From Pseudoduganella lutea (GTDB taxonomy: Bacteria > Pseudomonadota > Gammaproteobacteria > Burkholderiales > Burkholderiaceae_D), in assembly GCF_004209755.1 (NCBI RefSeq), contig NZ_CP035913.1, positions 1,612,001 to 1,676,000 on the forward strand: a stretch of 64,000 nucleotides of DNA. The letters run 5' to 3'. Positions 9,747 to 19,545 of the stretch are shown here, in pieces; position 1 is the first letter of the stretch, and the number at the start of each line of letters is the position of its first letter. Below the pieces are notes generated by a model. The model searched no databases and was not told the DNA's origin. It saw only the letters and a list, made by a program, of their open reading frames with translations. Both the position numbers and the translations under genes were made by a program.

Positions 9747-10841
9747 CTAATTTCCTACAGGATATTTTGGTTCGTAGACATCTCGCGCCCACAACTGAGC
9801 ATTTCGTTTAGCATCACACTCGCCTTGCCACTGGAAAATTTTTACAGGTTTGACAACCGGATACTTTCCCTTGGAAATTGCTGTACTGGTGTCATACCAC
9901 CCGACTGGAGTAGGTCCTCTTGGCTCATTATAGGGATCATTAGGCTCAATCTTACATGCATCGGCAATAACAGAGGGCCACCTCGGCGCAGAACACGTCC
10001 ATAAAGCAATTACACGGTAGGCAGCTAATAATAAAAATACTGGCATCCCCGCAATCCTAAATGCTGGACTCGCATTGAAATCAATCTCATAAACGCAATA
10101 AAGAAACGATTCCATTATAGTTTCCTTTTCAGTAAGATAAAGGCAAGGCTTAGGAAGCTCATCAGGCCCAAACTTCATAAACCAACACCAGTAGTTCCAT
10201 TGCGCAAGAAGTTCTTGAAGGCCCTCTTCGCCCTCCCAATCCCGCCCAATCGTAACGGTCTTTTCGATTAACCCTTTGGAATCGATCTTGTAATATTGTA
10301 TCCAATAATGGAATCCGTCATCTGAAGCACGGTGAACACAAAAAAATGAATTCTCACTCCAATCTATTTCTTCCACAGTACTAGCATTTTTTCCGGCAGC
10401 ATTTCTTGTCGAAGGCCGTACCAGTGCATATATCTTGAGGGCTCTACGGTTAAATCTGATAGGATAATGCGTCCAACCAAAAAATTCTTTCCTTCCAAAA
10501 ACAAAAACAAATGCCAGGAAACCAAGTACCCCCAGAAGTGGGATGGAGAGCACAATCATTCCGCCTAACGGCCAACCTTTTTCGGCGCACATTTTCAGCA
10601 TTAACAACGTTGCCCAAGTTAGACCTGCAGCCATGAGAAGTGCTGTCAGCACACCTCCGGCATACCATTGCCTAATCATATGACACTGCTCAGTAGTTTC
10701 CAAAAAAGTTGAGTTGCATCTAAAGGTTGTAGCGCTATCCTTACATTCTGGGCCAGCCCAGCTGGAAATTGAAAGTCTATGAGCGTAATCCCATTTTGGA
10801 ACTGGTTGGCCAACTTTAGGCCCGAGAATTCGAGAGTCCAT
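9747..10841 (-). CDS. DUF6708-type membrane protein of T6SS cargo cluster
   Basis: A 364-aa protein with the opening VPKWDYAHRLSISSWAGPEC that I associate with DUF6708 proteins in type VI cargo clusters. Three hydrophobic segments are visible: two close together (about 63-115) and one near 265, consistent with inner-membrane insertion. A soluble region with repeated Trp/Tyr lies between them. It is the last gene of the minus-strand cargo block; its ATG follows the effector stop codon by one base (TGA-C-ATG). A longer start at 10862 would overlap the effector. Given its position and membrane topology it could be the immunity protein for the membrane-active effector upstream; that is inference. 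Confidence 0.65.
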   Translation of the reverse strand: MDSRILGPKVGQPVPKWDYAHRLSISSWAGPECKDSATTFRCNSTFLETTEQCHMIRQWYAGGVLTALLMAAGLTWATLLMLKMCAEKGWPLGGMIVLSIPLLGVLGFLAFVFVFGRKEFFGWTHYPIRFNRRALKIYALVRPSTRNAAGKNASTVEEIDWSENSFFCVHRASDDGFHYWIQYYKIDSKGLIEKTVTIGRDWEGEEGLQELLAQWNYWCWFMKFGPDELPKPCLYLTEKETIMESFLYCVYEIDFNASPAFRIAGMPVFLLLAAYRVIALWTCSAPRWPSVIADACKIEPNDPYNEPRGPTPVGWYDTSTAISKGKYPVVKPVKIFQWQGECDAKRNAQLWARDVYEPKYPVGN

Positions 10842-10842
10842 G

Positions 10843-13362
10843 TCAACCTGCCAGTGCGCCATTATAGGCAATCAGTTCCTCATCAAGGCTACTATATCGC
10901 TTATGCTCCCCGCTAGAGCGCTGGCTGCTAAAGTAGCATCGTCCGATCCACTTTTTTACAGGAGCAGGGCGAAAAACTCCGACGAGCAGCCCTAATATAA
11001 GTGTCAGAGCAAATAGCGGCCAGAATATTGCTGAAGCCAGGAAATATCCTGCGACAGCCAGTGCTGCGGACAAAACCCCACTTGCCGCATAAATACTTCC
11101 CAATACCCAATCACCTTCATTGTAAGCGTCTGCAGCATTCATAATATCAAACGCTGCATTCGCTACTCCTGCCAAAGCACCAAAAATCTTCGCACACTTT
11201 ACTGCTTTTTTAGCAGCACCTTCTGTGATTGCCCAATGAGCGAAAATCGCTTTTGATAACGGATGCTCCGGGAATTTTTGTAATGTACCTGCTACGGTTT
11301 CCAGCAGCGCCGAACTTAACGCCACCGATGCAACAGCGACCTTTAGACTCTGCTTCGTCCTATCTAACTCATCGATTCGTTTAAGATCTTCGTTCGTAAA
11401 AAATAGAGCGCCGAGTTGAAGAATTACTCCGACAACGCCAGTATTAAAGTCACTATTTGCCCCAAACCATTTCTTCAAAAGTTCATGACCTGGAATGCCT
11501 ATGGGCTTTAATGAGCCAGATTGAATTCTTCCATCGGACTCCAACATTTCAATATCTAACTCAAACGCACAAATAGTAGGCGAAGCTGGATACTTCGGCA
11601 AAGCCCGTTTAGCTTCTTTTCGCGCAGAAGAACGGACGCCCCGTCGGTTCTCAAGAAATTTGACGCCTTGACTCTCAGCGCTTTTTATAATCCACTTAGA
11701 CAAATCAGATTTGGATAGGTTACTGGGCTTAATAAATGTTCTCGCCTGAAGCGTCAACCCAGCGATTGCCAAGTTCCGCATGATGAAATTGCTCCCCTGT
11801 CCTAATGCGCGCGCTAAAATCTTAGCTGTTGTCAAAGCAAGACTATCTACTAGTCGCGCAGCCTCGTCCGCAGCAACACGTCCGAGAACGCCCTTGTATA
11901 TACTTAACAAATACTTCGGCTTGAAGTCCGAACCGCGTATTTCCATCTCCGCAGCCGCCAATATTTCTTTTTGATTATAAAGTAAGGCACGTCCATATAG
12001 ATTTCTCGTATCAACCAAACTCCCCGACGCCATCCAGTTTTCCAATATTGATTGGCACCGTTCAACAGAAACAGCTTTACCAATGCATTGCGATAAGGAC
12101 TCTCTGAAGGCATAACCGCTTCGAAGATCAGTCTCATCGTGCGTACCTGCCATCCACTCACTCAATTGTGTACTTGTCAGCCATGAACAGTGCAGATTCG
12201 AAATCCTCGACCCTATAGGCTCATACTTTTTGACTGCATTGTGATAACGCTCCGGAAACGATTTTATAAGTGCGTCATCAAGTAAGCTTCCACCCTCGGG
12301 ATGGGTTAAAATATCTTTCCAAGCTTCTTCCTGCGCCGCGAGTATTCGCCCCTCTTTGGAATTCCCATATTTCTTCCTTTCTGCTTTTTGCTGTTCAGCA
12401 TACTTACTTATTCCACCAGCTCTCATCATTTTCCACATTTTACTCATGGCGCCTCCATGCGCTACTTCGGGGCTAAGTTCGCCAGCTCGTTCCAAGAGGA
12501 TTTCCCCCTCTGTACTAATACGAGCGTCTTCGCGAACCGTATTCTCCAGGGAATAAATCAGTTGAGTGCAGATTTGACCGCGGTACATTTCCTCGTCAAA
12601 GCCCGCATGATGAGTTGGAGATGTAAGTTCACTTAAATCATTGGTTATGCCAACGGGATCATTCAATGCAATAATGAAGCCGCCATAGGGACATTGCTCC
12701 TGGAGCACATTCTTTAAGTTCTGACCTCGATCATGCAGCGAAGCTTCTCTATCTGGCGATGAGTTACTGTATGCAAATGCCTTTTTCTGCGCTGAGTTAT
12801 CGCAGGTAAAATGTGGAATGACGCTATAATTCTCTTGAAATTTGGCAGAATGCGGTGCCTTACCAGCAAGCATCATTTGCCCATCTATACATTGCATGTG
12901 TTTTTTTCGCCAACCGGCGTTTTGGATATTGGCGACAGTAGTTTTCGTCCATAGCACATTTGACCATCCCAACCATATATTTCCGAGTATTTCACAGTCT
13001 GCCGGCCCGACATCTATACAATAGGAAAGTGCGACCTTGACGCGATCCATACAGCAGCGTATCGAAGAATCCGGATCGAAAACTGGGGCATATTCAACAG
13101 GAAACTCCCAGAGAGCACCTGTCGAAAGTACCATATAAGCTTTTAGCCGCTTTTGTTTTTCCTCGTAAGTGTAAAGATAACCAGTCCGCAACTTTCTAAG
13201 TGTGTATTTGGCAGGAGTTATATCCTCTGGCCCGCCAATGATTTTAAAATTTCCTGAGATTCCCGGAACTTCAGACTGTCCATTTGGGCAGGCGACAGCA
13301 TATCGCACAGGGTATAGGAGGATCCCTTTTCGATCGCAGTAGCTACAGTAAGAATTTTTCAT
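10843..13362 (-). CDS. VasX-like T6SS effector (BTH_I2691 type)
   Basis: An 839-aa protein. The N-terminus holds the VasX N-terminal-domain signature: a CSYC zinc-like pair (C6, C9), LLYPVRYAVA, and TLRKLRTGYLYTYEE at about residues 54-68. The middle is soluble and helical. The C-terminal third has hydrophobic segments, notably two adjacent ones around residues 770-815 (LGSIYAASGVLSAALAVAGY and the next helix). This matches pore-forming type VI effectors delivered by VgrG that act on membranes. The gene overlaps the DUF4123 adaptor stop by four bases (ATGA) and is AT-rich relative to VgrG, so it was probably exchanged as cargo. The toxin mechanism is known for VasX but not shown here. Confidence 0.8.
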   Translation of the reverse strand: MKNSYCSYCDRKGILLYPVRYAVACPNGQSEVPGISGNFKIIGGPEDITPAKYTLRKLRTGYLYTYEEKQKRLKAYMVLSTGALWEFPVEYAPVFDPDSSIRCCMDRVKVALSYCIDVGPADCEILGNIWLGWSNVLWTKTTVANIQNAGWRKKHMQCIDGQMMLAGKAPHSAKFQENYSVIPHFTCDNSAQKKAFAYSNSSPDREASLHDRGQNLKNVLQEQCPYGGFIIALNDPVGITNDLSELTSPTHHAGFDEEMYRGQICTQLIYSLENTVREDARISTEGEILLERAGELSPEVAHGGAMSKMWKMMRAGGISKYAEQQKAERKKYGNSKEGRILAAQEEAWKDILTHPEGGSLLDDALIKSFPERYHNAVKKYEPIGSRISNLHCSWLTSTQLSEWMAGTHDETDLRSGYAFRESLSQCIGKAVSVERCQSILENWMASGSLVDTRNLYGRALLYNQKEILAAAEMEIRGSDFKPKYLLSIYKGVLGRVAADEAARLVDSLALTTAKILARALGQGSNFIMRNLAIAGLTLQARTFIKPSNLSKSDLSKWIIKSAESQGVKFLENRRGVRSSARKEAKRALPKYPASPTICAFELDIEMLESDGRIQSGSLKPIGIPGHELLKKWFGANSDFNTGVVGVILQLGALFFTNEDLKRIDELDRTKQSLKVAVASVALSSALLETVAGTLQKFPEHPLSKAIFAHWAITEGAAKKAVKCAKIFGALAGVANAAFDIMNAADAYNEGDWVLGSIYAASGVLSAALAVAGYFLASAIFWPLFALTLILGLLVGVFRPAPVKKWIGRCYFSSQRSSGEHKRYSSLDEELIAYNGALAG

Positions 13363-14240
13363 TTCAATACTCCCGTTTCATTAAACTTTACGTTCATATT
13401 TTCGATATCTTCGTGCGTAATACTGCGCAACATTTGGCCCAACGTTATTTCTCGATTTCGCAACTTTTCCCACCTTGAAAGAAGCTCATGATGTGTTCGA
13501 AATATCTTCTGATAACGCGTAGAAAAATACGCAAACTCTACACAATCTTCGTTGCTATCAAGATGGACATAGCGGACAACTTCAGAGATTGCCTCGATAG
13601 AGTGACGAAGCTCGTCGAGGCAGTGGGCTGAGGTCGCATCCCTGGTGTGCAACCGTTCGTGAACCTGACTGAATAATCTGCTTCTTTTCAGTATTTCCCA
13701 CTGTGAGTTAGTTGGCCATCCATCGCATAAGTCAGCAATTGACGGCTGAAAAGATCGAGTGCGCTTGGCGCACCACCATTGCCTGCGCCAGACAAATGTC
13801 CAGCTTTCGACTTCCCCAAGAAGCGCATTACCTTGTTCATCATTAAAAAGATGGGCGGCGAGGACAAATACTCGAGGATCGTAATAACGCCAAATTACTT
13901 GACCACCATCCGGTGCGTGGCCAAGAATGAGTCTCGCTATGGAGTTCGCAAGCTCTTCACTATCGCTATCACTTTGCAGCCAACCGCAAACGACTGGTGG
14001 ATGCTCTTCAGATACCGCCTGTGTCACCATTTCCGACACGACTTTCTGTTTGGAAGCTGTAAGCTGATCAAGCTTCAATAACCGTGGCATTGAAGCTTCT
14101 GATGCCCATAAAAACGGTGGCACGCAGGGATACGTTTCTGGCAGTAGCTCCCGCATGTCGTCTGGCAAGTTCGCTGGCTCGATCAACAGATATCCATGGT
14201 CGGGAGCAGGCGATGGAATTTGAGTTGGGGTAATCAACAT
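13359..14240 (-). CDS. DUF4123 T6SS effector adaptor (Tap/TEC)
   Basis: A 293-aa DUF4123 protein, the chaperone-adaptor that loads a cognate effector onto a VgrG tip. Family signs are the YLLIEPANLPDD opening, YPCVPPFLW near residue 37, and the hallmark WRYYDPR near residue 118. It sits between VgrG (three bases upstream) and the VasX-like effector (four-base overlap), the canonical order for adaptor-effector coupling. Like the effector it is AT-richer than VgrG. It is predicted to bind the effector N-terminus in the cytoplasm and to be released upon loading. Confidence 0.88.
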   Translation of the reverse strand: MLITPTQIPSPAPDHGYLLIEPANLPDDMRELLPETYPCVPPFLWASEASMPRLLKLDQLTASKQKVVSEMVTQAVSEEHPPVVCGWLQSDSDSEELANSIARLILGHAPDGGQVIWRYYDPRVFVLAAHLFNDEQGNALLGEVESWTFVWRRQWWCAKRTRSFQPSIADLCDGWPTNSQWEILKRSRLFSQVHERLHTRDATSAHCLDELRHSIEAISEVVRYVHLDSNEDCVEFAYFSTRYQKIFRTHHELLSRWEKLRNREITLGQMLRSITHEDIENMNVKFNETGVLK

Positions 14241-14243
14241 GGC

Positions 14244-16838
14244 TCACTCCTCGCTCACAGGAATAGTTGCTGCTCCCATTCCAGCCGCGCCCTTGGCCTG
14301 CATTGCACAGGTTTCCGAACCAGGGAACGTCGCCTTCCTTTCCTGCCCCTTCAGCGTCTGGTGATCTGCAGCATGCATTTCGCTGTTGCCGCTGGTATAG
14401 CCCTTTATCCCTTCCGCGCTCAGGACGAGTTCACTGCCGCCACCATTGATGCGTATTCCCTGCTTTGCCTTGAGATTGATCCAGTCGGTCGCGCTGATGA
14501 TTTCAATAACCTTTTTTGCGAGCACTTCCAGCTCAGCGTTCTGCGCCTGGACCTGTACCTTTCCACCTACGGCGATGATCTTCGCGCCGCCTTGGTTGGT
14601 GAATATGCTGACGCCAGCGGCGGCACGCACATAAGCGCTTCCCCCTGCCGAAAGGCGCATCCTTTTGCTGCTGACGAGGTCGAGATCGATCGCTGCGCCC
14701 ATGGCCAGCGATTGACCACTCGTCGCGATCAGTCCATCCGGACCATAGATCGCAACAGTTCGACTTTTCCTTTCGTCGAGTTTTTCCGCATTCTGTATCA
14801 AGGTGTTCAGCTCGGCGCTGATTGGCTCATCCTTTGCGAACCGTTCAGCGAGCTTTGACAGCTGCGCCGCCAATTTTTCTATTCCGCCTGCGACCTTGAG
14901 CAAGCCCTTCCGGTCCAGTTGCATGCCTTCTGTTCCGCCGCCATTCTCTGCGGTGATGAGGACTCCCTCGATGCCCCTTATAGCGACAGCAAGCTCACTG
15001 AACAGCTCAGCCCCGGTTCCCCGCCTTTCCGCGTATCCGTTCTTCCTTGGGTACGTTAAAAAGCCTAGGTTCAGTTGGGACTCTCCATGATCACTGCTCA
15101 ACTGCGCACTGACCTGCCCTTTGGTATCGTCGAAACGCAACTGATTGCCCTGTCGTCCGCCGCCCACCTCCCGGCTGCAAATTCCGGATAAGTACCGGTT
15201 TCCAGGCAAGCCACTCCCCTTGCTCAACTCCGGCGGCATAGCCTGCTGATTGAACATCTGCCCAACGATCACGGGCTTGTCGGGATCGCCTCCCATGAAC
15301 GCGACTAACACCTCGCTTCCCACGCGCGGCAGGAACAGCGCACCGCACTGATCGGATCCGGCCCCATTCCCCGCCCAGTTGCTGGCCACCCGTACCCAGG
15401 CTGAATCACAATCGGTGCCTGCGGCACCAGCACCGCCGGCATGCATATGGTCCTGCTCGCGTGTGGCGGGAAAGCGGATCTTCACCCGCCCCATGTCGTC
15501 GCAATGCACCTCTTCCTTCGCCGGCCCCACAACCAGCGCGCTCTGCATGTGCACAGGCGGCAGGTCGATACGCGGGTCATACGCGGGAACGATGGGCACG
15601 CCGCGGCGTACGGCCGTGAAGCGCATCTTGACGGGGCGCTTGCCCATGTCCTCGTTAGCCCAGCCACTGCGCGAAAACAGTTTTGCAACGCGGTTGGCAA
15701 GATCGCGCGGCAGGTTGTTTTGCATGGCCAGGTGCAGGTCGGTGATGACGAATTCCCGATCTTCAGGCTGGTGGCGATCGATCTCCGGGTGGCCCGCCAG
15801 CGCGAAGTATTCGCCGACGCGAAAGTCGCGCACGGCACCTTCGCCCATGAGGCACTTGGTCTCGAAGTCATGGCGGTTCATTGCCAGCTCGCCAAGCGCC
15901 CGGAAATCGTCGCGGTCGTCTCCCGCGTGCGGAGACCAGACCTGGTAATCATCGAGCGTGGCGGCGAGGGTGCGTTCGACGGGGCCCTGCTGCAGCCGGC
16001 CTTTCGATTCCGCCTGCATGGCGTCCAGCGGCCATGGCGTCTTGTAGTTCCAACTATGCCGCGTTGTCGTCATCGGCTGCAGCGTGCGCACGGCGGTCAA
16101 GGTCGTGATGCTGTCGCGTTCTTCGGTGGCCGCGTCGCGGTGATAGCGCACGGTGCCTGCGGCGTTCTCGCGCACGCTTTCGTAGCGGTTCAGCAGGCGC
16201 ATGCTGTGGGATGGGTAGTGTTTGTCCACATCGGGTTCGAAGATCCACGAGATGCCGCGCCGCCGCAGGATGCGCCGGATGAAGGCGGCATCCGATTCGT
16301 TGTGCTGCATCGTGAATTCGCGCTTGGGATACTTCATGTCCTTGAAGATGTTGTCCGTGCTGACATCGAAGCACGGCCCCACCACAGGGTTACTGCGCTG
16401 CCATTCGCTGCACAATGTGTTCAGGATCTCCACTTCATCGAGGTTGCGGAACACACGCGTGTTGGTGCGCTTTTCCATCACTGCCAGCATGTCGCGGATC
16501 ACGAGCTGGTAGCTGGCCAGGCCACCGTCGCTGTCGCCGGCCCTCGCTTCGGTGACCACGCCGCACACGGTGCGCAGCTTGCCGCGGTCGGTCACGATGT
16601 CGATCGCGGCAGGCAGCGCGATGAATTCCTTCAGCGGCAGGTTGGCATCGAGCGCCACGCACAGCACGCGGTATTCGAAGCCGCCGCAGAACCATTCATG
16701 CCCTTCCACGCGCTGCGGCAGCAGCACGTCTTCCATCATCATTTCGGGGTGATCGAGACGCAGCCGCACGGGGCGGTCGCTGGTGACCAGGTCGCGGTGC
16801 GATACGAGTAGATTGACGAATGCATTGAGGAGTTCCAT
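14244..16838 (-). CDS. tssI: Type VI secretion tip protein VgrG (TssI)
   Basis: An 864-aa VgrG. The N-terminal two thirds carry the gp27/gp5-like fold: FEYRVLCVALDANLPLKEF near residue 53, MQHNESDAAFIRRILRRRGI near 180, then the gp5 OB-fold with DDMGRVKIRFPATR and GSEVLVAFMGGDPDKPVIVG. A DUF2345 extension with beta-helix repeats follows (about residues 640-830). It forms the trimeric spike tip of the T6SS needle and carries the effector through the adjacent DUF4123 adaptor. GC content drops towards the 3' end. A ribosome site CTAGGAG precedes the ATG, nine bases after the tssF stop. Confidence 0.95.
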   Translation of the reverse strand: MELLNAFVNLLVSHRDLVTSDRPVRLRLDHPEMMMEDVLLPQRVEGHEWFCGGFEYRVLCVALDANLPLKEFIALPAAIDIVTDRGKLRTVCGVVTEARAGDSDGGLASYQLVIRDMLAVMEKRTNTRVFRNLDEVEILNTLCSEWQRSNPVVGPCFDVSTDNIFKDMKYPKREFTMQHNESDAAFIRRILRRRGISWIFEPDVDKHYPSHSMRLLNRYESVRENAAGTVRYHRDAATEERDSITTLTAVRTLQPMTTTRHSWNYKTPWPLDAMQAESKGRLQQGPVERTLAATLDDYQVWSPHAGDDRDDFRALGELAMNRHDFETKCLMGEGAVRDFRVGEYFALAGHPEIDRHQPEDREFVITDLHLAMQNNLPRDLANRVAKLFSRSGWANEDMGKRPVKMRFTAVRRGVPIVPAYDPRIDLPPVHMQSALVVGPAKEEVHCDDMGRVKIRFPATREQDHMHAGGAGAAGTDCDSAWVRVASNWAGNGAGSDQCGALFLPRVGSEVLVAFMGGDPDKPVIVGQMFNQQAMPPELSKGSGLPGNRYLSGICSREVGGGRQGNQLRFDDTKGQVSAQLSSDHGESQLNLGFLTYPRKNGYAERRGTGAELFSELAVAIRGIEGVLITAENGGGTEGMQLDRKGLLKVAGGIEKLAAQLSKLAERFAKDEPISAELNTLIQNAEKLDERKSRTVAIYGPDGLIATSGQSLAMGAAIDLDLVSSKRMRLSAGGSAYVRAAAGVSIFTNQGGAKIIAVGGKVQVQAQNAELEVLAKKVIEIISATDWINLKAKQGIRINGGGSELVLSAEGIKGYTSGNSEMHAADHQTLKGQERKATFPGSETCAMQAKGAAGMGAATIPVSEE

Positions 16839-16847
16839 GCGAGTCTC

Positions 16848-18629
16848 CTAGGCCGGTGTTTCGACGCAATGGATGAGCGAGCCCCTGAGCAGTACCGTGC
16901 CGTCCTTGCCGAGGATGTCGACGCGGATGAAGTTGGAGAGGAGCATGTAGTACGCGAGCACGCTTTCCATTACGCGCGCAAAGACGGCGATGCTGCGGTC
17001 AGTGAACGCCTCTTCGTCGATGGTGATGGAAATGGCGTAGCCGTTTCGCAGCGCAGAGCCTTTCGTATACTTGATCCATGCATCGACAACGTAGCGCGAT
17101 ATGCCCAGGATGCCGGCGAGCTGCCGCTCCGTTACCGCACATTCGGGCCGGGCATGCATGCGCAGCAGGTGCAGCAACGACTTCAGGTTTTGTTGCGCTT
17201 CATTGCGATGGTTGGCGTGGCCGATTCTGATCAGGTCCCAGTGCCCATCCGGGTGGTCCGCCAGTTGCAGAGGCGCGGTGGGTTTGCGCAGCATGCGGAT
17301 CGCACCGCCACCGATATCCTGCCTGGCTGCCAGGTCGCCATTGGCGCGGCCGATCGGCAGGTTAGGCGGGGCTGCGCCGTTGGTGCAGGTGACCCGGGCG
17401 TTCACGGTGCCTTCACCCAGCTGGAGCGGTTTCTGCTCCCTGTCGACGAACGACACCGTGTCCGGCGTGCCCATAGTGGGATGGGCCAGCTCGAACAGCC
17501 AGCGATGCTGGCTGCTGAAACTGCCCCCATAAAACATTTGCATGTCGACCGCGGTGCCGCCGTTCCCCGCCTGCACCAGCTTCATGGCATCCAGGCTGTA
17601 CACGGTTGCCTGCGAGTCCGCGGTGCGGGGCAAGGCCAACGTATAGATGGTGTGCCGCTTGCGCAACCGGATCGGTTCCGCGCTCTGCGTGAACATGTTG
17701 ATGACCGGTGTGCAGCCAAGGCGCAGCACGGTCGCCGGCATGGTGCGCAACAGGTTGGGCGTGCGCGTGTGGTGAAGATCTGGCAGCAGCACGTGCAGTG
17801 TGAGCTGTCGAGTGCCGGACGGGCAGCCTGCGAGTACCGCTTTCAGATCGATATCGAAGAAGTCGAACTTGTCGGGGAAGGCAAAGTATTCCGCCAGCAG
17901 GCGCAGGCTCTCTTCCTGGTCGAATGGCGTCGGCAGCAGCGCTTCGCCCTTCGACAAGCCCACCGCTGCGAACGGCAGCGCGAGCAGCTTGCGCCACTGC
18001 TGCCCGGCCTCGACATACGTGCCCAGCGCGCGCATGAACAGCGCATCGTAAAGAGCCACGCGCACCGGGCTATCGGCGTCGATGTGCACGCGCACGGGAA
18101 CGCTCGCCGCTTCTTCGAGCGTGGAGGATGGTTGAGTCGTGTCGATCGTGATCGCTATTGCGCAGCCCACATCCTTTGGCAAGCCAAGGTTGGCCGGGAC
18201 TTCGGCGCGTGGCAGGAAACGGGCACTGACCGTGATGGGGGCGAGGGTGACATCGTATGCCGTGCGGAAGCCGCAAGCCGGCGATGCCTTCATATGCAGC
18301 TCCGTACCACGGGCGATAGTCCTGCCCTTGGTGTTTTCCGTGCGTTCGACCTGAACTATCGAGCAGGAGGGAATGGGCCGCAGGTAGAACGGCGCCTGGA
18401 CGCCGAGCAGGTCGTTGGTGAAGCGCTCATGGGCGTGATCCAGTTTCCAGGAGATGCGGGCGCACAGGAATGCCGTGGTCTGGATCAGGCGTTCGACGCT
18501 GGTATCGGCGTTCACTTCGCCGTTCAGGCCGAAGAGTGCGGCCAGCCTGGGGAAGCGCTGGGCAAACTCGCGCACATAGCCGCGGATGATGGCCAGTTCG
18601 CGGATGTAGTAAGGGAGAAGTTTTTCCAT
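16848..18629 (-). CDS. tssF: Type VI secretion baseplate protein TssF
   Basis: A 593-aa TssF (VasA-like) baseplate subunit, normal length. The start MEKLLPYYIRELAIIRGYVR and the RFPRLAALFGL, SVERLIQTTAFLCARI and DDLLGVQAPFYLRPIPS-like segments are typical, and the C-terminal third contains RQLTLHVLL and an ISITIDEEAF region. It normally pairs with TssG and TssK in the cytoplasmic baseplate. Here no tssG, tssE or tssK lies in the window; the next gene downstream is vgrG and the upstream genes are cargo. It is therefore an orphan tssF carried in a vgrG island. It may be a second copy beside a complete T6SS locus elsewhere. Confidence 0.9.
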   Translation of the reverse strand: MEKLLPYYIRELAIIRGYVREFAQRFPRLAALFGLNGEVNADTSVERLIQTTAFLCARISWKLDHAHERFTNDLLGVQAPFYLRPIPSCSIVQVERTENTKGRTIARGTELHMKASPACGFRTAYDVTLAPITVSARFLPRAEVPANLGLPKDVGCAIAITIDTTQPSSTLEEAASVPVRVHIDADSPVRVALYDALFMRALGTYVEAGQQWRKLLALPFAAVGLSKGEALLPTPFDQEESLRLLAEYFAFPDKFDFFDIDLKAVLAGCPSGTRQLTLHVLLPDLHHTRTPNLLRTMPATVLRLGCTPVINMFTQSAEPIRLRKRHTIYTLALPRTADSQATVYSLDAMKLVQAGNGGTAVDMQMFYGGSFSSQHRWLFELAHPTMGTPDTVSFVDREQKPLQLGEGTVNARVTCTNGAAPPNLPIGRANGDLAARQDIGGGAIRMLRKPTAPLQLADHPDGHWDLIRIGHANHRNEAQQNLKSLLHLLRMHARPECAVTERQLAGILGISRYVVDAWIKYTKGSALRNGYAISITIDEEAFTDRSIAVFARVMESVLAYYMLLSNFIRVDILGKDGTVLLRGSLIHCVETPA

Positions 18630-18778
18630 GATGAACTCTATTTCCTAAGGGAAATTCATCATGGCATGGAGGTTTTGGTGGCTTGTTGATCTTGCGCAGC
18701 TCGGACTATTACCAGGCAGAACAGTACCAACTTTGAGACAGGCTACAACAGTTGTAAAACACGTGAATCGCCAATGCC

Positions 18779-18811
18779 TTATGGGTATTGTTTTCCTTGC
18801 ACTACCCATAA
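18779..18811. repeat. Inverted repeat between tssF and the 222-aa gene
   Basis: TTATGGGTA (18779-18787) and TACCCATAA (18803-18811) form a perfect 9-bp inverted repeat in the 247-base gap. It may separate the PAAR transcription unit from the tssF-vgrG unit. No T run is present on either side. Confidence 0.4.
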
Positions 18812-18876
18812 AGAGAAAATCCAACATACTCTTGGCATCGAATTTTAGAACAAGCGTTCATCTTATTCAGGTGCAA

Positions 18877-19545
18877 CTATTGTCGCTTCGCTCTCGATTG
18901 AATCCTGCCTTCGATATCGTCACTTATCCCAATATCGATCATGAAGAGATACGGATGTTGACCTGTAGAACAGCCTTTGGCGCACCAAAGGCGGAATGTC
19001 ATGCCATATTTGTTGGGGACCCGTAACGTGGCTTCTTGCGAAAATCCCGGCTGGAACATTCGGGCATAAAGCTGCTTCTTCCCCTCGATCGTGAGATCAA
19101 ACCATGTGCTTCCATCTTCGCGCCATGGTTCCCATCCACTGGATTTGAACTGATTTTGCAGATTTTCCACCACAGCTACTGCTCGGTCAAAGGACACCTT
19201 TTCCAGCAAGGGCGTGGTGGCGACTGTATCCACCCTGTTATGTGTGTAACCAACGAGCGCGAACTTGGTGGGCGGAAGTCTGAAGCCGTACTTTGGGTCG
19301 TTAAATACGAGAACAACTGCTGATTCAGTTACGAAGGTTTCGCCTGCCTGCAAATAGGTATGGGTGGGAACGTTTGACCGTTCCACGACAGGATAAGTGG
19401 AAGCACTTACGACCTCCTCAAACGTTTGTCCTATCCTGAAAGAGAGAACGGCTGGAACAGAAGAAACAGGCGACTGTCGCAACATCGATAACGAAAGTAC
19501 TGATAGGCCAAATATAACTGCGACGATAAAGTAGCGGGACCTCAT
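18877..19545 (-). CDS. Unknown protein with N-terminal membrane anchor, T6SS-linked
   Basis: A 222-aa protein that I do not recognise. Residues 5-23 are a hydrophobic segment (YFIVAVIFGLSVLSLSML) acting as an uncleaved anchor or signal; the rest is predicted periplasmic. Its start overlaps the stop of the 355-aa gene by four bases, so the two are translationally coupled. A membrane-anchored periplasmic partner encoded directly behind a PAAR-linked candidate toxin is a common layout for T6SS immunity proteins, but nothing in the sequence proves this. The two cysteines in LWCAKGC near residue 190 could form a disulfide. A gap without recognised genes follows to tssF. Confidence 0.6.
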   Translation of the reverse strand: MRSRYFIVAVIFGLSVLSLSMLRQSPVSSVPAVLSFRIGQTFEEVVSASTYPVVERSNVPTHTYLQAGETFVTESAVVLVFNDPKYGFRLPPTKFALVGYTHNRVDTVATTPLLEKVSFDRAVAVVENLQNQFKSSGWEPWREDGSTWFDLTIEGKKQLYARMFQPGFSQEATLRVPNKYGMTFRLWCAKGCSTGQHPYLFMIDIGISDDIEGRIQSRAKRQ